Source: Betaproteobacteria bacterium (GTDB lineage Bacteria > Pseudomonadota > Gammaproteobacteria > Burkholderiales > Casimicrobiaceae). Taken from it: a stretch of DNA of 64,000 nucleotides. The DNA is taken from NCBI GenBank assembly GCA_013298695.1, contig JAAFIS010000001.1:1-64000 (forward strand), read 5' to 3'. Below the pieces are notes generated by a model. That model worked only from the letters and a program-made list of their open reading frames with translations. It ran no database searches and was not told the origin of the DNA. The first letter of the stretch is position 1. Every line of letters begins with the position of its first letter. Positions 50,631 to 59,887 of the stretch are shown here, piece by piece. Both the position numbers and the translations under genes were made by a program.

Positions 50631-51221
50631 TTAATCGAGGTACTCAAACAAGCGAACCACACGGCGAACTCCCGACGTGGTGCTTGCGAGCTGCGCGGCT
50701 GAATCCGCCTCTGCGCGTTTGACAATGCCCATCAAAAACACGCTTCCCGCCTCGGTAACGACCTTGACGTGATTGGCTTGGAAACGGTTGGCTTCCAGAA
50801 AGCGGGTCTTTACGATGCCAGTCAGGCGCGTGTCGTTGCTAACCGCGAGCACGCCAGCATTTGGACCGATTACCAACTCGTTATAAATTTTTACGATATT
50901 TCCTGTGCTGCGCACTTCTTCTTCAACGGCAAGACGGGTTGCTTCGTCGGGCACTTCACCGCTCAACAACACATGGCGGTTGTAGCTTGTCACATTTAAA
51001 TGGATTGCCGAACCGAATCGCGTTTTGGCTTTCAAGGTTGCGCGATTTTCGATGCCTTCGTCGTCAACGAAAACGCCCGTAGATCGCCGATCCTCGGCCA
51101 TCGCAACGGCTGCTACCGCCCCGCCGATTACGATCGGCGCACAACCACTTTGCAAAACAATCGTGCCCATCGCGACGGCGATGAGCGAGGAGCGAGTGAA
51201 CAACTGGCGAGAAAGTGTCAT
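50631..51221 (-). CDS. dolP: BON-domain lipoprotein DolP (YraP)
   Basis: A 196-residue outer-membrane lipoprotein maintaining envelope integrity. The signal ends with the lipobox LQSGC. Two BON domains follow (GSAIHLNVTSYNRHVLLSGE, VEEEVRSTGNIVKIYNELV; LTGIVKTRFLEANRFQANHV, GSVFLMGIVKRAEADSAAQL). GGAC lies 6 bases before ATG 51221. It sits in the lpoA-yraN-dolP order found in E. coli (yraM-yraN-yraO-yraP), without the diaA gene between. Confidence 0.92.
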   Translation of the reverse strand: MTLSRQLFTRSSLIAVAMGTIVLQSGCAPIVIGGAVAAVAMAEDRRSTGVFVDDEGIENRATLKAKTRFGSAIHLNVTSYNRHVLLSGEVPDEATRLAVEEEVRSTGNIVKIYNELVIGPNAGVLAVSNDTRLTGIVKTRFLEANRFQANHVKVVTEAGSVFLMGIVKRAEADSAAQLASTTSGVRRVVRLFEYLD

Positions 51222-51287
51222 GGCATGTCCTGTCGGAAAGGTGATTGCAATCGAGCGAATTATGCGCCCTAATAATTCAGACCGCGA

Positions 51288-51656
51288 CTACGCCAAAATG
51301 TTCTTCGCCCATTGGGGGCGGGCACCTGCATCGAACACCACGGCGTCAATACGAAAGTTCGGACGCGACGGCAAGCGAGCCAAGTAGTCGTTCGCCGCGG
51401 CAACAATGCGAGCCGTTTTCGCTTGATCAATACTTGCGAGCGCGCCACCGAAGCTCGAATCATTACGCTTCCGAACTTCAACGAAAATCAAGTCGGTCTT
51501 TTCCCGCAAGATCAAGTCAATTTCACCGTTTTTTGATCGCCAGTTTCGAGTGACTAGCGTGAGGCCTTGCCGGATTAAGAAGTCAAGCGCAATCTGTTCA
51601 AACTGATCGCCGTCGGCGCGCCGGTTTGCGCTTGTGAGCCGCATCTCTGAGGACAT
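51288..51656 (-). CDS. yraN: UPF0102 (YraN) family putative endonuclease
   Basis: A 122-residue protein with a PD-(D/E)xK-like fold: FEQIALDFLIRQGLTLVTRN, NGEIDLILRE and IFVEVRKR, giving E, D and ExR/K. The family resembles Holliday-junction resolvases, but its substrate is unclear. ATG 51656 follows the lpoA stop by one base and is preferred to TTG 51668, which would overlap lpoA. The pair is translationally coupled. Confidence 0.92.
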   Translation of the reverse strand: MSSEMRLTSANRRADGDQFEQIALDFLIRQGLTLVTRNWRSKNGEIDLILREKTDLIFVEVRKRNDSSFGGALASIDQAKTARIVAAANDYLARLPSRPNFRIDAVVFDAGARPQWAKNILA

Positions 51657-51657
51657 C

Positions 51658-52827
51658 TTAATTGCCAATCAGCGTCGGCGTTCGTCCCAGAAACTCTCCG
51701 ATCGACGGGGTTCGGATGAACTGCTGTTGCTGTAGTTTTAAGCGGCCAATCGCCCCGTCAAACGACATTCCTGAGATTAAAAATGGACTTACCGAGCCAG
51801 CGCTTGGGGCAGGCGCAACGGAAGCATTGTGGTTCAACGCAGCGTCGAACATGATCCGAGCCGCGTCAAGTCCGAGCGCGTAGAGGCGCGCAAGCGTTGG
51901 CGACAGGGGTTCACGCGGTGCAAAGACAGAAACGTCGCTCCGGTTTTGATCCAACACGAACGGCGCATCCGCGACGCGCACGCCCGTCCAATCCACGACT
52001 CGTTCGAGCTCCGCTTCGTAGCTCGCGCTCGTTGCGTAAATCGCGACGTTGCGCAGATAAGGCCGAAAGTCAATCAGCGTTGCACTGGTGCCCGCAAACA
52101 ACGCACAGTCAATACCTTCTTTCCGCCACGCCTCGCCGGTACGTTGCCACCGATCGCGCGCGCCCGCGCTGCCCAGTTCGTGAAGGAGCAGCGAAACGCT
52201 AGCACCCGTAGCACGGTAGTACGACTGGATCGCCACGACGATGCGCGTTGCGAGCGCACCGCCAGCATCGATCAACACAATCTTCCGGCAGGCGTCATCG
52301 AGCGTTTGTTTTGCGATGGCCTCAGCTTCGGACTCTAAGTCGGGCGCTAACACGTAAAACTCGTCCGGCGGATTAACGCCAGATGGCGACAGCATCAGCG
52401 TGGGTTTCGTAGCGTCCAACTTTGCGGAGAGCAGTGCGGTCACTTCGCTTCTACCGAGAGGACCGATCACCGCGTCCACATCGTCAGTCACACATCGCGT
52501 GTAAGCCGGGACGACTTGATCGTTTCCGTAGCCGCATTCAATCACCGAGACGCTCTTCCCGGCGCGAACGGCGACTGCGCGCACCGCGTCGCGCACCGTG
52601 AGCGCCGCGCGACGCAGCAGCACTTGCTCGGTTGGAAGCAATAACACGATTTTTTTCGCGCTCCGCGTTGCGACGGCGGGTGCTGGTGGAGCGCTCCCCT
52701 CGCCAGAGGCGTTCGCGGAATCGGGCTTGGTTTGCGCAACCGTGCGCTGCGAATGCGTAATCGCACCCAGCTCAATGATGAGTGCCGCGCACGAGACAAC
52801 AATCGCGGAAAATGAGCGTATGGACAC
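51658..52827 (-). CDS. Penicillin-binding-protein activator LpoA-like
   Basis: A 389-residue periplasmic protein corresponding to the C-terminal binding-protein-like domain of LpoA, the outer-membrane activator of PBP1a. It reads IVLLLPTEQVLLRRAALTVR, IECGYGNDQVVPAYTR, DAVIGPLGRSEVTALL and LSPSGVNPPDEFYVLAPDLE. The N-terminus MSIRSFSAIVVSC could be a short lipoprotein signal. The start is GTG 52827 with AAGGG 5 bases upstream; a TGA upstream closes the frame. The first base of the coding sequence overlaps the divergent rsmI start by 8 bases. It lacks the long N-terminal TPR domain of enteric LpoA, as is usual in betaproteobacteria. Confidence 0.85.
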   Translation of the reverse strand: MSIRSFSAIVVSCAALIIELGAITHSQRTVAQTKPDSANASGEGSAPPAPAVATRSAKKIVLLLPTEQVLLRRAALTVRDAVRAVAVRAGKSVSVIECGYGNDQVVPAYTRCVTDDVDAVIGPLGRSEVTALLSAKLDATKPTLMLSPSGVNPPDEFYVLAPDLESEAEAIAKQTLDDACRKIVLIDAGGALATRIVVAIQSYYRATGASVSLLLHELGSAGARDRWQRTGEAWRKEGIDCALFAGTSATLIDFRPYLRNVAIYATSASYEAELERVVDWTGVRVADAPFVLDQNRSDVSVFAPREPLSPTLARLYALGLDAARIMFDAALNHNASVAPAPSAGSVSPFLISGMSFDGAIGRLKLQQQQFIRTPSIGEFLGRTPTLIGN

Positions 52828-53698
52828 GAATTCCCTTCATCCCGCCGCACAGAAACTTGATGCGGGATTGTATGTGTTGGCGACGCCGCTGGGTAACTTG
52901 GGCGACATCACGCTGCGAGCGCTTGATACATTAAAGCGCGCTGATGCTATTGCCTGTGAAGACACGCGAGTGACTCGCGATTTGCTACGACATCTTCAGA
53001 TTGAGCCGCCGCCACTTTTCTCGGTGCGCGAGCACAACGAGCGTGAACAAAGTGAACATGTGATCGCAAAGATTAGGTCAGGTCAGGCGGTTGTGTACGC
53101 CAGCGACGCAGGTACGCCTTCCGTGAGCGATCCTGGCGCACGCCTCGTTGCCGCTGTTCGCGACGCCGGATGTGTCGTCGTTCCGGTACCCGGCGTGTCT
53201 GCAGTAACGGCCGCAATTTCGGTGGCGGGTTTTGAGTCCACTGCCTTTACGTTTGTCGGTTTCGCGCCCACAGCAGCAGCCGCGCTCGACGAGTTCGTAG
53301 ATAAGCTCACACTGTCAACATCGGTCAGTGTTTTTTTTGAATCGCCTCATCGAGCAGAGAAAACGCTTTTGGTGCTCGCCGCACGGCTGCCTGCTGATCG
53401 CCGCGTTGTTATTGCCAGAGAGCTCACCAAAAAGTTTGAAACGATCACCTCGATTGTTGCCGGTGAGCTCGCCGAATGGGTGGGTGCATACCCAGCGCAG
53501 ATGCGGGGCGAGTTCGTGATCGTTGTCGACGCTGGCGAAGCGCCGCGCGGCGCTGGCGCGAGCATCGATGTGCGAACGCTTATGAAAGCGCTGCTTGAGG
53601 AACTTCCCGCGTCCAAAGCCGCCAAAGTCGCTACCAAAATCACCGGCGAATCACGCGAATCGCTCTACGAGCTTGCGGAATCGCTCAAACGGGTATGA
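52820..53698 (+). CDS. rsmI: 16S rRNA (cytidine1402-2'-O)-methyltransferase
   Basis: A 292-residue tetrapyrrole-methylase-fold enzyme that 2'-O-methylates C1402 in the decoding centre. It has LYVLATPLGNLGDITLRALD, IACEDTRVTRDLLRH, VYASDAGTPSVSDPGARLV and FFESPHRAEKTL. The start is ATG 52820 with GGAAAATGAG before it; upstream in-frame sequence runs antisense inside lpoA. The lpoA-rsmI divergent arrangement is conserved in proteobacteria. Confidence 0.96.
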   Translation: MDTNSLHPAAQKLDAGLYVLATPLGNLGDITLRALDTLKRADAIACEDTRVTRDLLRHLQIEPPPLFSVREHNEREQSEHVIAKIRSGQAVVYASDAGTPSVSDPGARLVAAVRDAGCVVVPVPGVSAVTAAISVAGFESTAFTFVGFAPTAAAALDEFVDKLTLSTSVSVFFESPHRAEKTLLVLAARLPADRRVVIARELTKKFETITSIVAGELAEWVGAYPAQMRGEFVIVVDAGEAPRGAGASIDVRTLMKALLEELPASKAAKVATKITGESRESLYELAESLKRV

Positions 53699-53985
53699 CG
53701 GATCGCTCAGCGTGAGGCTTGTTTGCGATCTGCAGAAGCGCTGCATGCTAGCGGCGAGCAAATTGGAGTGATTTCAACGCGATGTGGACGCATGGCATCA
53801 TCAATGCAAAGCCAGAGCTAGTGGGGAAGCGTTACTTTTTCGTAACAAGTCAAGAAAACGTCGTAAAGTTTCTCCCGCCCAAGGAAATAGTCTTAGAGGC
53901 GATAAATTTGCTAACATCAAACCGACGGTGAGACTGAAATACCAAATGAATATCAGTCGACAACGCGATCAATAAAATCAAATCA
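53699..53985. other. Upstream region of the mla operon
   Basis: About 290 bases, turning AT-rich near the right end. It should contain the mla promoter. No gene or clear hexamer pair is seen. Confidence 0.5.
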
Positions 53986-54852
53986 ATGTTCTCCTCCTCC
54001 GCATCAAACGGTGCAACAGCAGAAGCTGTGGGCTCCGGTGTCAACAATGACTCACCGACGATTTCGCTAGACAACGTGAGCTTTGGCTACACCAAAGAGC
54101 GCAGCATCCTCTCGGGTATCTCGCTGAAAGTTCCGCGCGGGAAACTGGTCGCGGTAATGGGTGGTTCGGGCTGCGGGAAGACAACGATCCTTCGCCTAAT
54201 TTGCGGACAGCACGCGGCCTCCACCGGAACGGTAAACGTGAATGGTCAATCCATCGCCAGCATGAGCCGCGATGAGCTCTTCGCGCACCGTCGCAAACTC
54301 GGCATGCTCTTTCAGTTCGGTGCCTTGTTCACTGACATGACTGTTTTTGACAACATTGCTTTTCCGATTCGTGAACACACTGACCTACCAGAAGTCATCA
54401 TCCGCGATTTGGTGCTCATGAAATTAAACGCCGTGGGCTTGCGCGGCACAGCTTTGCTTAAACCGAGCGAACTCTCTGGCGGCATGGCGCGCAGAGTTGC
54501 ACTCGCGCGCACGATTGCGCTTGATCCTGAACTAGTGTTGTACGACGAGCCGTTTGCCGGACTCGATCCGATCTCGCTTTCGGTGGTCGGTCAGCTTATT
54601 CGCAAACTCAATGATGCGCTTGGCATGACCTCGGTGCTGGTGACGCACGACATCGCCGAATCGCTGAAGATCGTTGACTATATTTATTTTGTGTCTGAGG
54701 GCAAAGTCGTCGCGGAGGGCGACGTCGCATCGATCAAAACCAGCAACGATCCGTTTGTAAAACAATTTGTCAACGGCGAACCCGATGGCCCGGTGCGATT
54801 TCACTACCCCGCACCGCCGCTGACAGAGCAGTTTGCTGAGGCAAGGCCATGA
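53986..54852 (+). CDS. mlaF: Mla phospholipid transport ATPase
   Basis: A 288-residue ABC ATPase energising retrograde phospholipid transport to maintain outer-membrane asymmetry. Walker A is GGSGCGKTT, the signature is [18 protein letters not shown] and Walker B is [13 protein letters not shown]; the H-loop is in VTHDIAES. The first ~20 residues are Ser/Ala-rich. It begins the six-gene mlaFEDACB run and overlaps mlaE by 4 bases. Confidence 0.95.
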   Translation: MFSSSASNGATAEAVGSGVNNDSPTISLDNVSFGYTKERSILSGISLKVPRGKLVAVMGGSGCGKTTILRLICGQHAASTGTVNVNGQSIASMSRDELFAHRRKLGMLFQFGALFTDMTVFDNIAFPIREHTDLPEVIIRDLVLMKLNAVGLRGTALLKPSELSGGMARRVALARTIALDPELVLYDEPFAGLDPISLSVVGQLIRKLNDALGMTSVLVTHDIAESLKIVDYIYFVSEGKVVAEGDVASIKTSNDPFVKQFVNGEPDGPVRFHYPAPPLTEQFAEARP

Positions 54853-55652
54853 TCGACGGCATTACCCATTGGCTGATCGGTCTCGGCGCGAGCGTTCGCG
54901 CCGGAGTCACTCGGCTTGGCTTCGCAACGCGCTTCATGATCGCGGTGTTTAAGGCCAGCGGCCCCACCTTCGCACGCCCACGTTTATTGATCCACGAGCT
55001 GTATCACGCAGGCGTGTTATCTCTGATCATCGTGTTAATGAGCGGTTTGTTCATCGGTATGGTGCTCGCACTGCAGGGCTACGAGACGCTCGTACGCTTT
55101 GGCGCAACCGAGGCGATGGGCGTGCTCGTTGCCTTGTCTTTAGTGCGCGAATTGGGGCCGGTCGTTGCTGGGCTGCTCTTTGCGTCGCGCGCGGGATCGG
55201 CGATCACGGCTGAGATCGGTTTAATGAAAACAACGGAGCAACTCGCCGCGATGGAAGTGATGGCAGTCGATCCGGTCGCGCGCGTCGTCGCGCCGCGATT
55301 CTGGGCCGGCGTCATATCGCTGCCGCTGCTCGCCGCGTTGTTTTCAACGCTTGGAATTTACGGCGGCTACTTGGTCGCGGTGAAGCTCATTGGCATCGAT
55401 AATGGCGCGTTTTGGGGGCAGATGCAAGCCGCAGTAGACTGGCGCTACGACGTCGGCAACGGCGTTATAAAAAGCGTCGTGTTTGCGTGTGCGGTGAGCT
55501 TGATTGCGGTGTTTGAGGGCTTTGATGCAACGCCAACCGCTGAAGGTGTGTCGGCCGCAACGACGCGCACGGTTGTCACCTCGGCGTTGGTGATTCTTGC
55601 GCTCGACTTTATTTTGACCGTTTTTATGTTCCGCGGCAGCGCCGTTGGATAG
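54849..55652 (+). CDS. mlaE: Mla phospholipid transport permease
   Basis: A 267-residue inner-membrane permease. It has [60 protein letters not shown] and [19 protein letters not shown], all hallmarks of the MlaE family. It partners MlaF, MlaB and MlaD. It overlaps mlaF (ATGA) and is followed closely by mlaD. Confidence 0.96.
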   Translation: MIDGITHWLIGLGASVRAGVTRLGFATRFMIAVFKASGPTFARPRLLIHELYHAGVLSLIIVLMSGLFIGMVLALQGYETLVRFGATEAMGVLVALSLVRELGPVVAGLLFASRAGSAITAEIGLMKTTEQLAAMEVMAVDPVARVVAPRFWAGVISLPLLAALFSTLGIYGGYLVAVKLIGIDNGAFWGQMQAAVDWRYDVGNGVIKSVVFACAVSLIAVFEGFDATPTAEGVSAATTRTVVTSALVILALDFILTVFMFRGSAVG

Positions 55653-55662
55653 AGCACTAGCT

Positions 55663-56184
55663 ATGAACAAACGAACAATTGATCTTTGGGTTGGAATTTT
55701 TGTAGCGATCGGATTGAGCGCGCTTTTTTTCTTGGCGCTCAAGGTCGGTAATTTGCTTAATTTCAAGGAAGAGCGAAACGGCTATGAACTCATGGCGCGA
55801 TTCGAGAACATCGGCAACCTGAAGCCACGCGCGCCGGTGAAGAGCGCCGGCGTGGTGGTGGGGCGCATCGAAAAGATTCGACTCGATCCGAAAACCTATG
55901 AAGCAGAGGTTCGGATTCATCTTGAGAACCAGTACCAATTTAGTCGCGATACCATCGCAACCATTTATACAAACGGCCTGCTGGGTGAGCAATTTATTGG
56001 TCTGGAAGCGGGCGGCGATAGTGAATATTTGAAAGACGAAGAGTCGATTAAGAAAACACAGTCCGCCATCCAGATCGAGAAGCTCATTTCGCAATTCATG
56101 TTTAGTCAGGCTCAGAAATCACCTGACACGCCCGATGCGCCCACGGGGAACGCAGCACCTGCAGCAGGAGTCAAAAAGAAATGA
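55663..56184 (+). CDS. mlaD: Mla system MCE-domain protein MlaD
   Basis: A 173-residue inner-membrane-anchored MCE protein forming the hexameric substrate ring. There is one N-terminal helix (DLWVGIFVAIGLSALFFLAL), then the MCE domain (FENIGNLKPRAPVKSAGVVV, TIYTNGLLGEQFIGLEAGG). The C-terminal tail is rich in Pro/Ala. ATG 55663 is preferred to the upstream in-frame TTG because the membrane helix then begins normally. It overlaps mlaA by 4 bases. Confidence 0.95.
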   Translation: MNKRTIDLWVGIFVAIGLSALFFLALKVGNLLNFKEERNGYELMARFENIGNLKPRAPVKSAGVVVGRIEKIRLDPKTYEAEVRIHLENQYQFSRDTIATIYTNGLLGEQFIGLEAGGDSEYLKDEESIKKTQSAIQIEKLISQFMFSQAQKSPDTPDAPTGNAAPAAGVKKK

Positions 56185-56873
56185 ATCGAATTTTCACGCT
56201 GACGGCAGTTGCCGCAGCGATCACCCTCTCCGGCTGCGCATCGTTCAAAAATGCGGCGCCCGGTGACCCGTTAGAGCCGATCAACCGCGGTATTTTCTCG
56301 TTCAATTCAACGTTTGATCATTACCTCTTAAAGCCAATCGCTAAAGGCTATGACGCCGTAACGCCAGCCCCCGTTAAACAAGGGGTTAGCAATGTATTTC
56401 AGAACGTATCGGATGCGCAGTCGGTTGTGTCCGATCTCTTGCAGCTTAAAGGCGCGAAGGCTGGAGACGATCTTGGACGTGTGCTTCTGAACACAACGAT
56501 TGGATTGGGTGGAATATTTGATCTAGCGACGCCGATGGGCATCGAGCGGGGCAATGAAGACGTTGGTCAAACCCTAGGCTACTGGGGCATCGGGGCAGGC
56601 CCCTACCTCGTTCTGCCGTTTCTCGGCCCATCGTCGGTGCGAGACACTGTGGGGCGCGTCGCAGAGGGACAGTATGACCCGGTGTCTGCCGTGTCATCGG
56701 TGCCGGCTCGGAATTCGTTAACGGGTCTGCGCATTGTTGACGCTCGCGTCGGTGTCTTTCCTCTAGAGGCGCTTGCAAACCAAGCGGCGCTGGACAAGTA
56801 CACATTCACGCGATCCGCCTATCTGCAACGTCGGGAAAGTTTAGTGCTCGACGGCAAACGCCCCAAAGAATGA
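56181..56873 (+). CDS. mlaA: Outer-membrane lipoprotein MlaA (VacJ)
   Basis: A 230-residue lipoprotein forming a channel that removes phospholipid from the outer leaflet. The signal ends in LSGC (lipobox). The mature part has DPLEPINRGIFSFNSTFDHY, LGRVLLNTTIGLGGIFDLAT, EDVGQTLGYWGIGAGPYLVL and LPFLGPSSVRDTVG. Placing mlaA inside the mla operon is typical of betaproteobacteria, unlike E. coli. Confidence 0.96.
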   Translation: MNRIFTLTAVAAAITLSGCASFKNAAPGDPLEPINRGIFSFNSTFDHYLLKPIAKGYDAVTPAPVKQGVSNVFQNVSDAQSVVSDLLQLKGAKAGDDLGRVLLNTTIGLGGIFDLATPMGIERGNEDVGQTLGYWGIGAGPYLVLPFLGPSSVRDTVGRVAEGQYDPVSAVSSVPARNSLTGLRIVDARVGVFPLEALANQAALDKYTFTRSAYLQRRESLVLDGKRPKE

Positions 56874-56923
56874 GTCGTCGCAAGCCCCTTACCGCAATTT
56901 AAGTCTGAAAGCTTTAGTCGTCT

Positions 56924-57526
56924 ATGTTGTTTCGCAAATGGTCCTTCCAATTCACTGCTGCGCTCGTCGGCAGCGCCGCGCTCGCGGTTTTCGCCCAAGT
57001 CACGCCTGACGCACAGGTAAAGACAGTGGCCACCGAGGTCACGACGGTGCTGAAAAGCGATCCGGCGATCCTCGGCAATCAAGCAAAGCTGCGCGACCTG
57101 ATCGAGTCAAAACTCGTCCCAAACTTTAACTTCGCCCGCATGACGCAGCTCGCCATGGGGCGCAACTGGACTAAAGCGTCGCCTGAACAGCAAGCCACGC
57201 TAACTAAAGAATTCCGCACACTGCTCGTGCGGACGTACTCTTCGTCGTTATCAAACTTTAAGAACAACACGATTGACTACCGTCCGCTGCGGATGCAACC
57301 TAACGAAACCGATGTAACCGTCAAAACTGTAGTTCAGCAAGCGAATGGTCAAGGCATTCCCATAGATTATTCGATGGAGAAGGCTGCAGACGGCACATGG
57401 AAAGCTTACGACGTAGCGGTTGCGGGCGTGAGCCTAGTCACCAACTATCGCGACGAGTTCAACAGCGTAATCCGCGATCAAGGCGTTGACGCGTTGATCA
57501 AGCAGCTGCAATCGAAGAACAAGTAG
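56924..57526 (+). CDS. mlaC: Mla periplasmic phospholipid carrier
   Basis: A 200-residue periplasmic shuttle between MlaA and MlaD. It has a signal peptide (FTAALVGSAALAVFAQ), then LVPNFNFARMTQLAMGRNW, EQQATLTKEFRTLLVRTYSS and YDVAVAGVSLVTNYRDEFNS. The start is ATG 56924, 50 bases after mlaA. Confidence 0.94.
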   Translation: MLFRKWSFQFTAALVGSAALAVFAQVTPDAQVKTVATEVTTVLKSDPAILGNQAKLRDLIESKLVPNFNFARMTQLAMGRNWTKASPEQQATLTKEFRTLLVRTYSSSLSNFKNNTIDYRPLRMQPNETDVTVKTVVQQANGQGIPIDYSMEKAADGTWKAYDVAVAGVSLVTNYRDEFNSVIRDQGVDALIKQLQSKNK

Positions 57527-57544
57527 GCAAAGGCGGGAACGTCG

Positions 57545-57805
57545 GTGAAAGTTGAAGGCGATCTAACCTACGCAAACGCGAACGCGCGATGGCTTGAGCT
57601 ATCTCGTGAGGTTGTATCGCACACCGAGATTGACGTCTCCGCGGTAGCAAAAATCGACTCCGCGGGACTTGCCGTCTTAACGGCTTTGCGAGCACATCAG
57701 GAAGAGAAAAATGGCGGCAGTGCTCCAGCACGCCGCCTGATTCATCCAACGCCGGGAATTCTTCGTCTTGCAACGGCCTACGACGTCGCGGAGCTTTTCG
57801 CCTAA
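57545..57805 (+). CDS. mlaB: Mla system STAS-domain protein
   Basis: An 86-residue STAS protein that binds MlaF and stabilises the ABC complex. The typical SAGLAVLTAL follows VSAVAKID, supplying the conserved D and S. The start is GTG 57545. It completes the mlaFEDACB run. Small size and low similarity are normal for MlaB. Confidence 0.9.
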   Translation: MKVEGDLTYANANARWLELSREVVSHTEIDVSAVAKIDSAGLAVLTALRAHQEEKNGGSAPARRLIHPTPGILRLATAYDVAELFA

Positions 57806-57854
57806 ACAAAGCGCGAAGCCCGCTAAAATCAAGGGTTCTATCGAGAAGCCCTTC

Positions 57855-58796
57855 GTGAATCAAGCATCTGTCCCCGCCGTCGCAGCCGTTGAGCTTGTCG
57901 GCATTCGCAAATCATTTCCCAACGCATCCGGCAACGTTCAGGCGCTAGACGACGTGAGCCTTAGCGTTGAGCAGGGCGAATTCTTCGCGCTACTCGGCCC
58001 GAATGGCGCTGGAAAAACCACGCTCATTTCCATTCTTGCCGGACTCACTAAGGCCGACAGCGGTAGCGCGTGCGTCATGGGATTCAACACTGTTCACGAA
58101 TACCGAGACGCGAGAACGAATCTTGGCGTAGTGCCGCAAGAACTGGTCTTCGATCCGTTTTTCACCGTGCGCGAAACACTTGAATTGCAAGCGAAGTATT
58201 ACGGCGTGAAAAACGCGAGCGCGTGGATCGATGAAATTCTCGAACACCTCGATCTCACCAGTAAAGCAAAAGCTAATATGCGCGCGCTCTCGGGCGGAAT
58301 GAAGCGCCGCGTGTTGGTCGGGCAAGCGCTCGTTCACAAACCGCCGGTGATCGTGCTTGATGAACCCACGGCGGGTGTTGACGTTGAGCTGCGCCAAAAC
58401 TTATGGAGCTTCATCAAGCGACTCAACAGCGAAGGCCACACCATCATTCTCACCACGCACTACCTCGAAGAAGCGGAAGCACTGTGCCAGCGCGTGGCAA
58501 TGCTCAAAAACGGCAAGGTTGTTGCACTCGATACGACCGCGAATTTGCTGCGTGGCATGTCTGGCATTACCGTACAAATTTCCGCAGACGCCACGCCCCC
58601 AGCTTGGGTCTCGCGCGGCGGCATGCAGGCGAGCGGCGCGTTCGGCTACACGCTCTCGGGTTACGCCGAGCTTGAGTCGCTTCTCGCTGCGTATCGCGAG
58701 GCCAATATCGTAGTGAAAGAGATGAAGCTCGGCGAGGCCGATCTTGAACAAGCGTTCTTGAAATTAACCTCTCGCAGCGCGGAGATAATTTCGTGA
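57855..58796 (+). CDS. ABC transporter ATP-binding protein (YadG type)
   Basis: A 313-residue ATPase. Walker A is GPNGAGKTTL, the signature is ALSGGMKRRVLVGQALV and Walker B is VIVLDEPTAGVD. The family resembles YadG/CcmA-like exporters. I choose GTG 57855, where GAGAAG precedes and conserved sequence follows; the frame is open from 57768, overlapping mlaB. It overlaps the permease gene by 4 bases. A link to the mla genes is positional and common in betaproteobacteria; its substrate is unknown. Confidence 0.93.
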   Translation: MNQASVPAVAAVELVGIRKSFPNASGNVQALDDVSLSVEQGEFFALLGPNGAGKTTLISILAGLTKADSGSACVMGFNTVHEYRDARTNLGVVPQELVFDPFFTVRETLELQAKYYGVKNASAWIDEILEHLDLTSKAKANMRALSGGMKRRVLVGQALVHKPPVIVLDEPTAGVDVELRQNLWSFIKRLNSEGHTIILTTHYLEEAEALCQRVAMLKNGKVVALDTTANLLRGMSGITVQISADATPPAWVSRGGMQASGAFGYTLSGYAELESLLAAYREANIVVKEMKLGEADLEQAFLKLTSRSAEIIS

Positions 58797-59635
58797 GCGA
58801 CATCGCTAACACCATCCCAACACCGCAGCGCAGCGCCCAAATTAAACGGTCGAGCGCACCGATTTTAGGCCCAGGCTTTAAAGCCCTTTTCTATAAGGAG
58901 TGCCTCAGATTCTGGAAGGTTGGCTTCCAAACTGTGGTCGCCCCAGTCGTCACGACGCTGCTGTATCTATTGATCTTTTCGCACGCGCTTTCTGAGCACG
59001 TCAAAGTCTACGGCGGCAAGATTTCTTACGTCGAGTTTTTGGTTCCCGGTCTCATCATGATGGCCGTGCTGCAAAACGCATTTGCGAACAGTTCATCGTC
59101 GATGATTCAATCGAAGATGATGCGCAACTTGATTTTTATCTTGTTGCCTCCGATTACCTCACTCGAAATTTTCTGTGCGTATGTGTTCGGCGCGATGGCG
59201 CGTGGCCTCACTGTTGGCTTCTTCATGTGGCTGCTCACGTTGCCGTTTGTGCCGTGGCATGCAATGGTTCCGAACAATCCGCTGTGGGTGTTAGCGTTCG
59301 CAATGGGCGGCACTTGGATCATGGGAACGCTCGGTTTGATCGCAGGTATTTGGTCAGAAAAATTTGATCACCTCGCGGTGTTTCAAAACTTCATCATCAT
59401 GCCGCTCACCTTCCTCGCGGGCACGTTTTATTCCATTCAAACCTTGCCTGCGCTTTGGCAAAAAGTGTCGCATGTGAATCCGTTTTTCTACATGATCGAT
59501 GGCTTTCGTTACGGATTTTTTGGCGTGTCGGACGTGAATCCGTGGATATCCGTTTCCGTCGTCGCGGTGTTCGTTGTCTTGCTCAGCGTCATTGCAATGC
59601 GAATGCTGGTCACCGGCTACAAATTAAGGCAGTAG
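58793..59635 (+). CDS. ABC transporter permease (YadH/ABC-2 type)
   Basis: A 280-residue ABC-2 membrane protein with about six helices. It has YVEFLVPGLIMMAVLQNAFA, MQSKMMRNLIFILLPPITSL-like sequence and LAGTFYSIQTLPALWQKVSH, which are typical of the YadH/NodJ family. GTG 58793 overlaps the ATPase gene stop. It and the ATPase form a two-gene exporter inside the mla-bolA-his run. Confidence 0.93.
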   Translation: MSDIANTIPTPQRSAQIKRSSAPILGPGFKALFYKECLRFWKVGFQTVVAPVVTTLLYLLIFSHALSEHVKVYGGKISYVEFLVPGLIMMAVLQNAFANSSSSMIQSKMMRNLIFILLPPITSLEIFCAYVFGAMARGLTVGFFMWLLTLPFVPWHAMVPNNPLWVLAFAMGGTWIMGTLGLIAGIWSEKFDHLAVFQNFIIMPLTFLAGTFYSIQTLPALWQKVSHVNPFFYMIDGFRYGFFGVSDVNPWISVSVVAVFVVLLSVIAMRMLVTGYKLRQ

Positions 59636-59644
59636 AGAGAAAAC

Positions 59645-59887
59645 ATGGTTACTCCTGAAATGGTCAAGGGCTATATCGTCGCGGGTTTGCCGTGCGAACT
59701 CATCGAGGTGGAAGGTGATGGCCAACACTTCTACGCAACGATTGTGAGCGGCGAATTTCGTGGCCTCAATATGGTGAAGCAGCAGCAAAAAGTGTTTGCG
59801 GTGCTCGGTGACCGAATGAAGGCAGAGATTCATGCGCTGTCGATGAAGACCTACACGCCCGAGCGGTGGGCGGAGACGAATTCTTGA
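59645..59887 (+). CDS. BolA-family protein (IbaG type)
   Basis: An 80-residue BolA/IbaG protein with the helix-turn-helix-like fold that binds glutaredoxin and Fe-S clusters. It has [40 protein letters not shown] and [12 protein letters not shown], with the conserved cysteine and histidines. It overlaps the hisG start. Typical position is before murA and hisG in betaproteobacteria, but here murA is absent. Confidence 0.93.
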   Translation: MVTPEMVKGYIVAGLPCELIEVEGDGQHFYATIVSGEFRGLNMVKQQQKVFAVLGDRMKAEIHALSMKTYTPERWAETNS

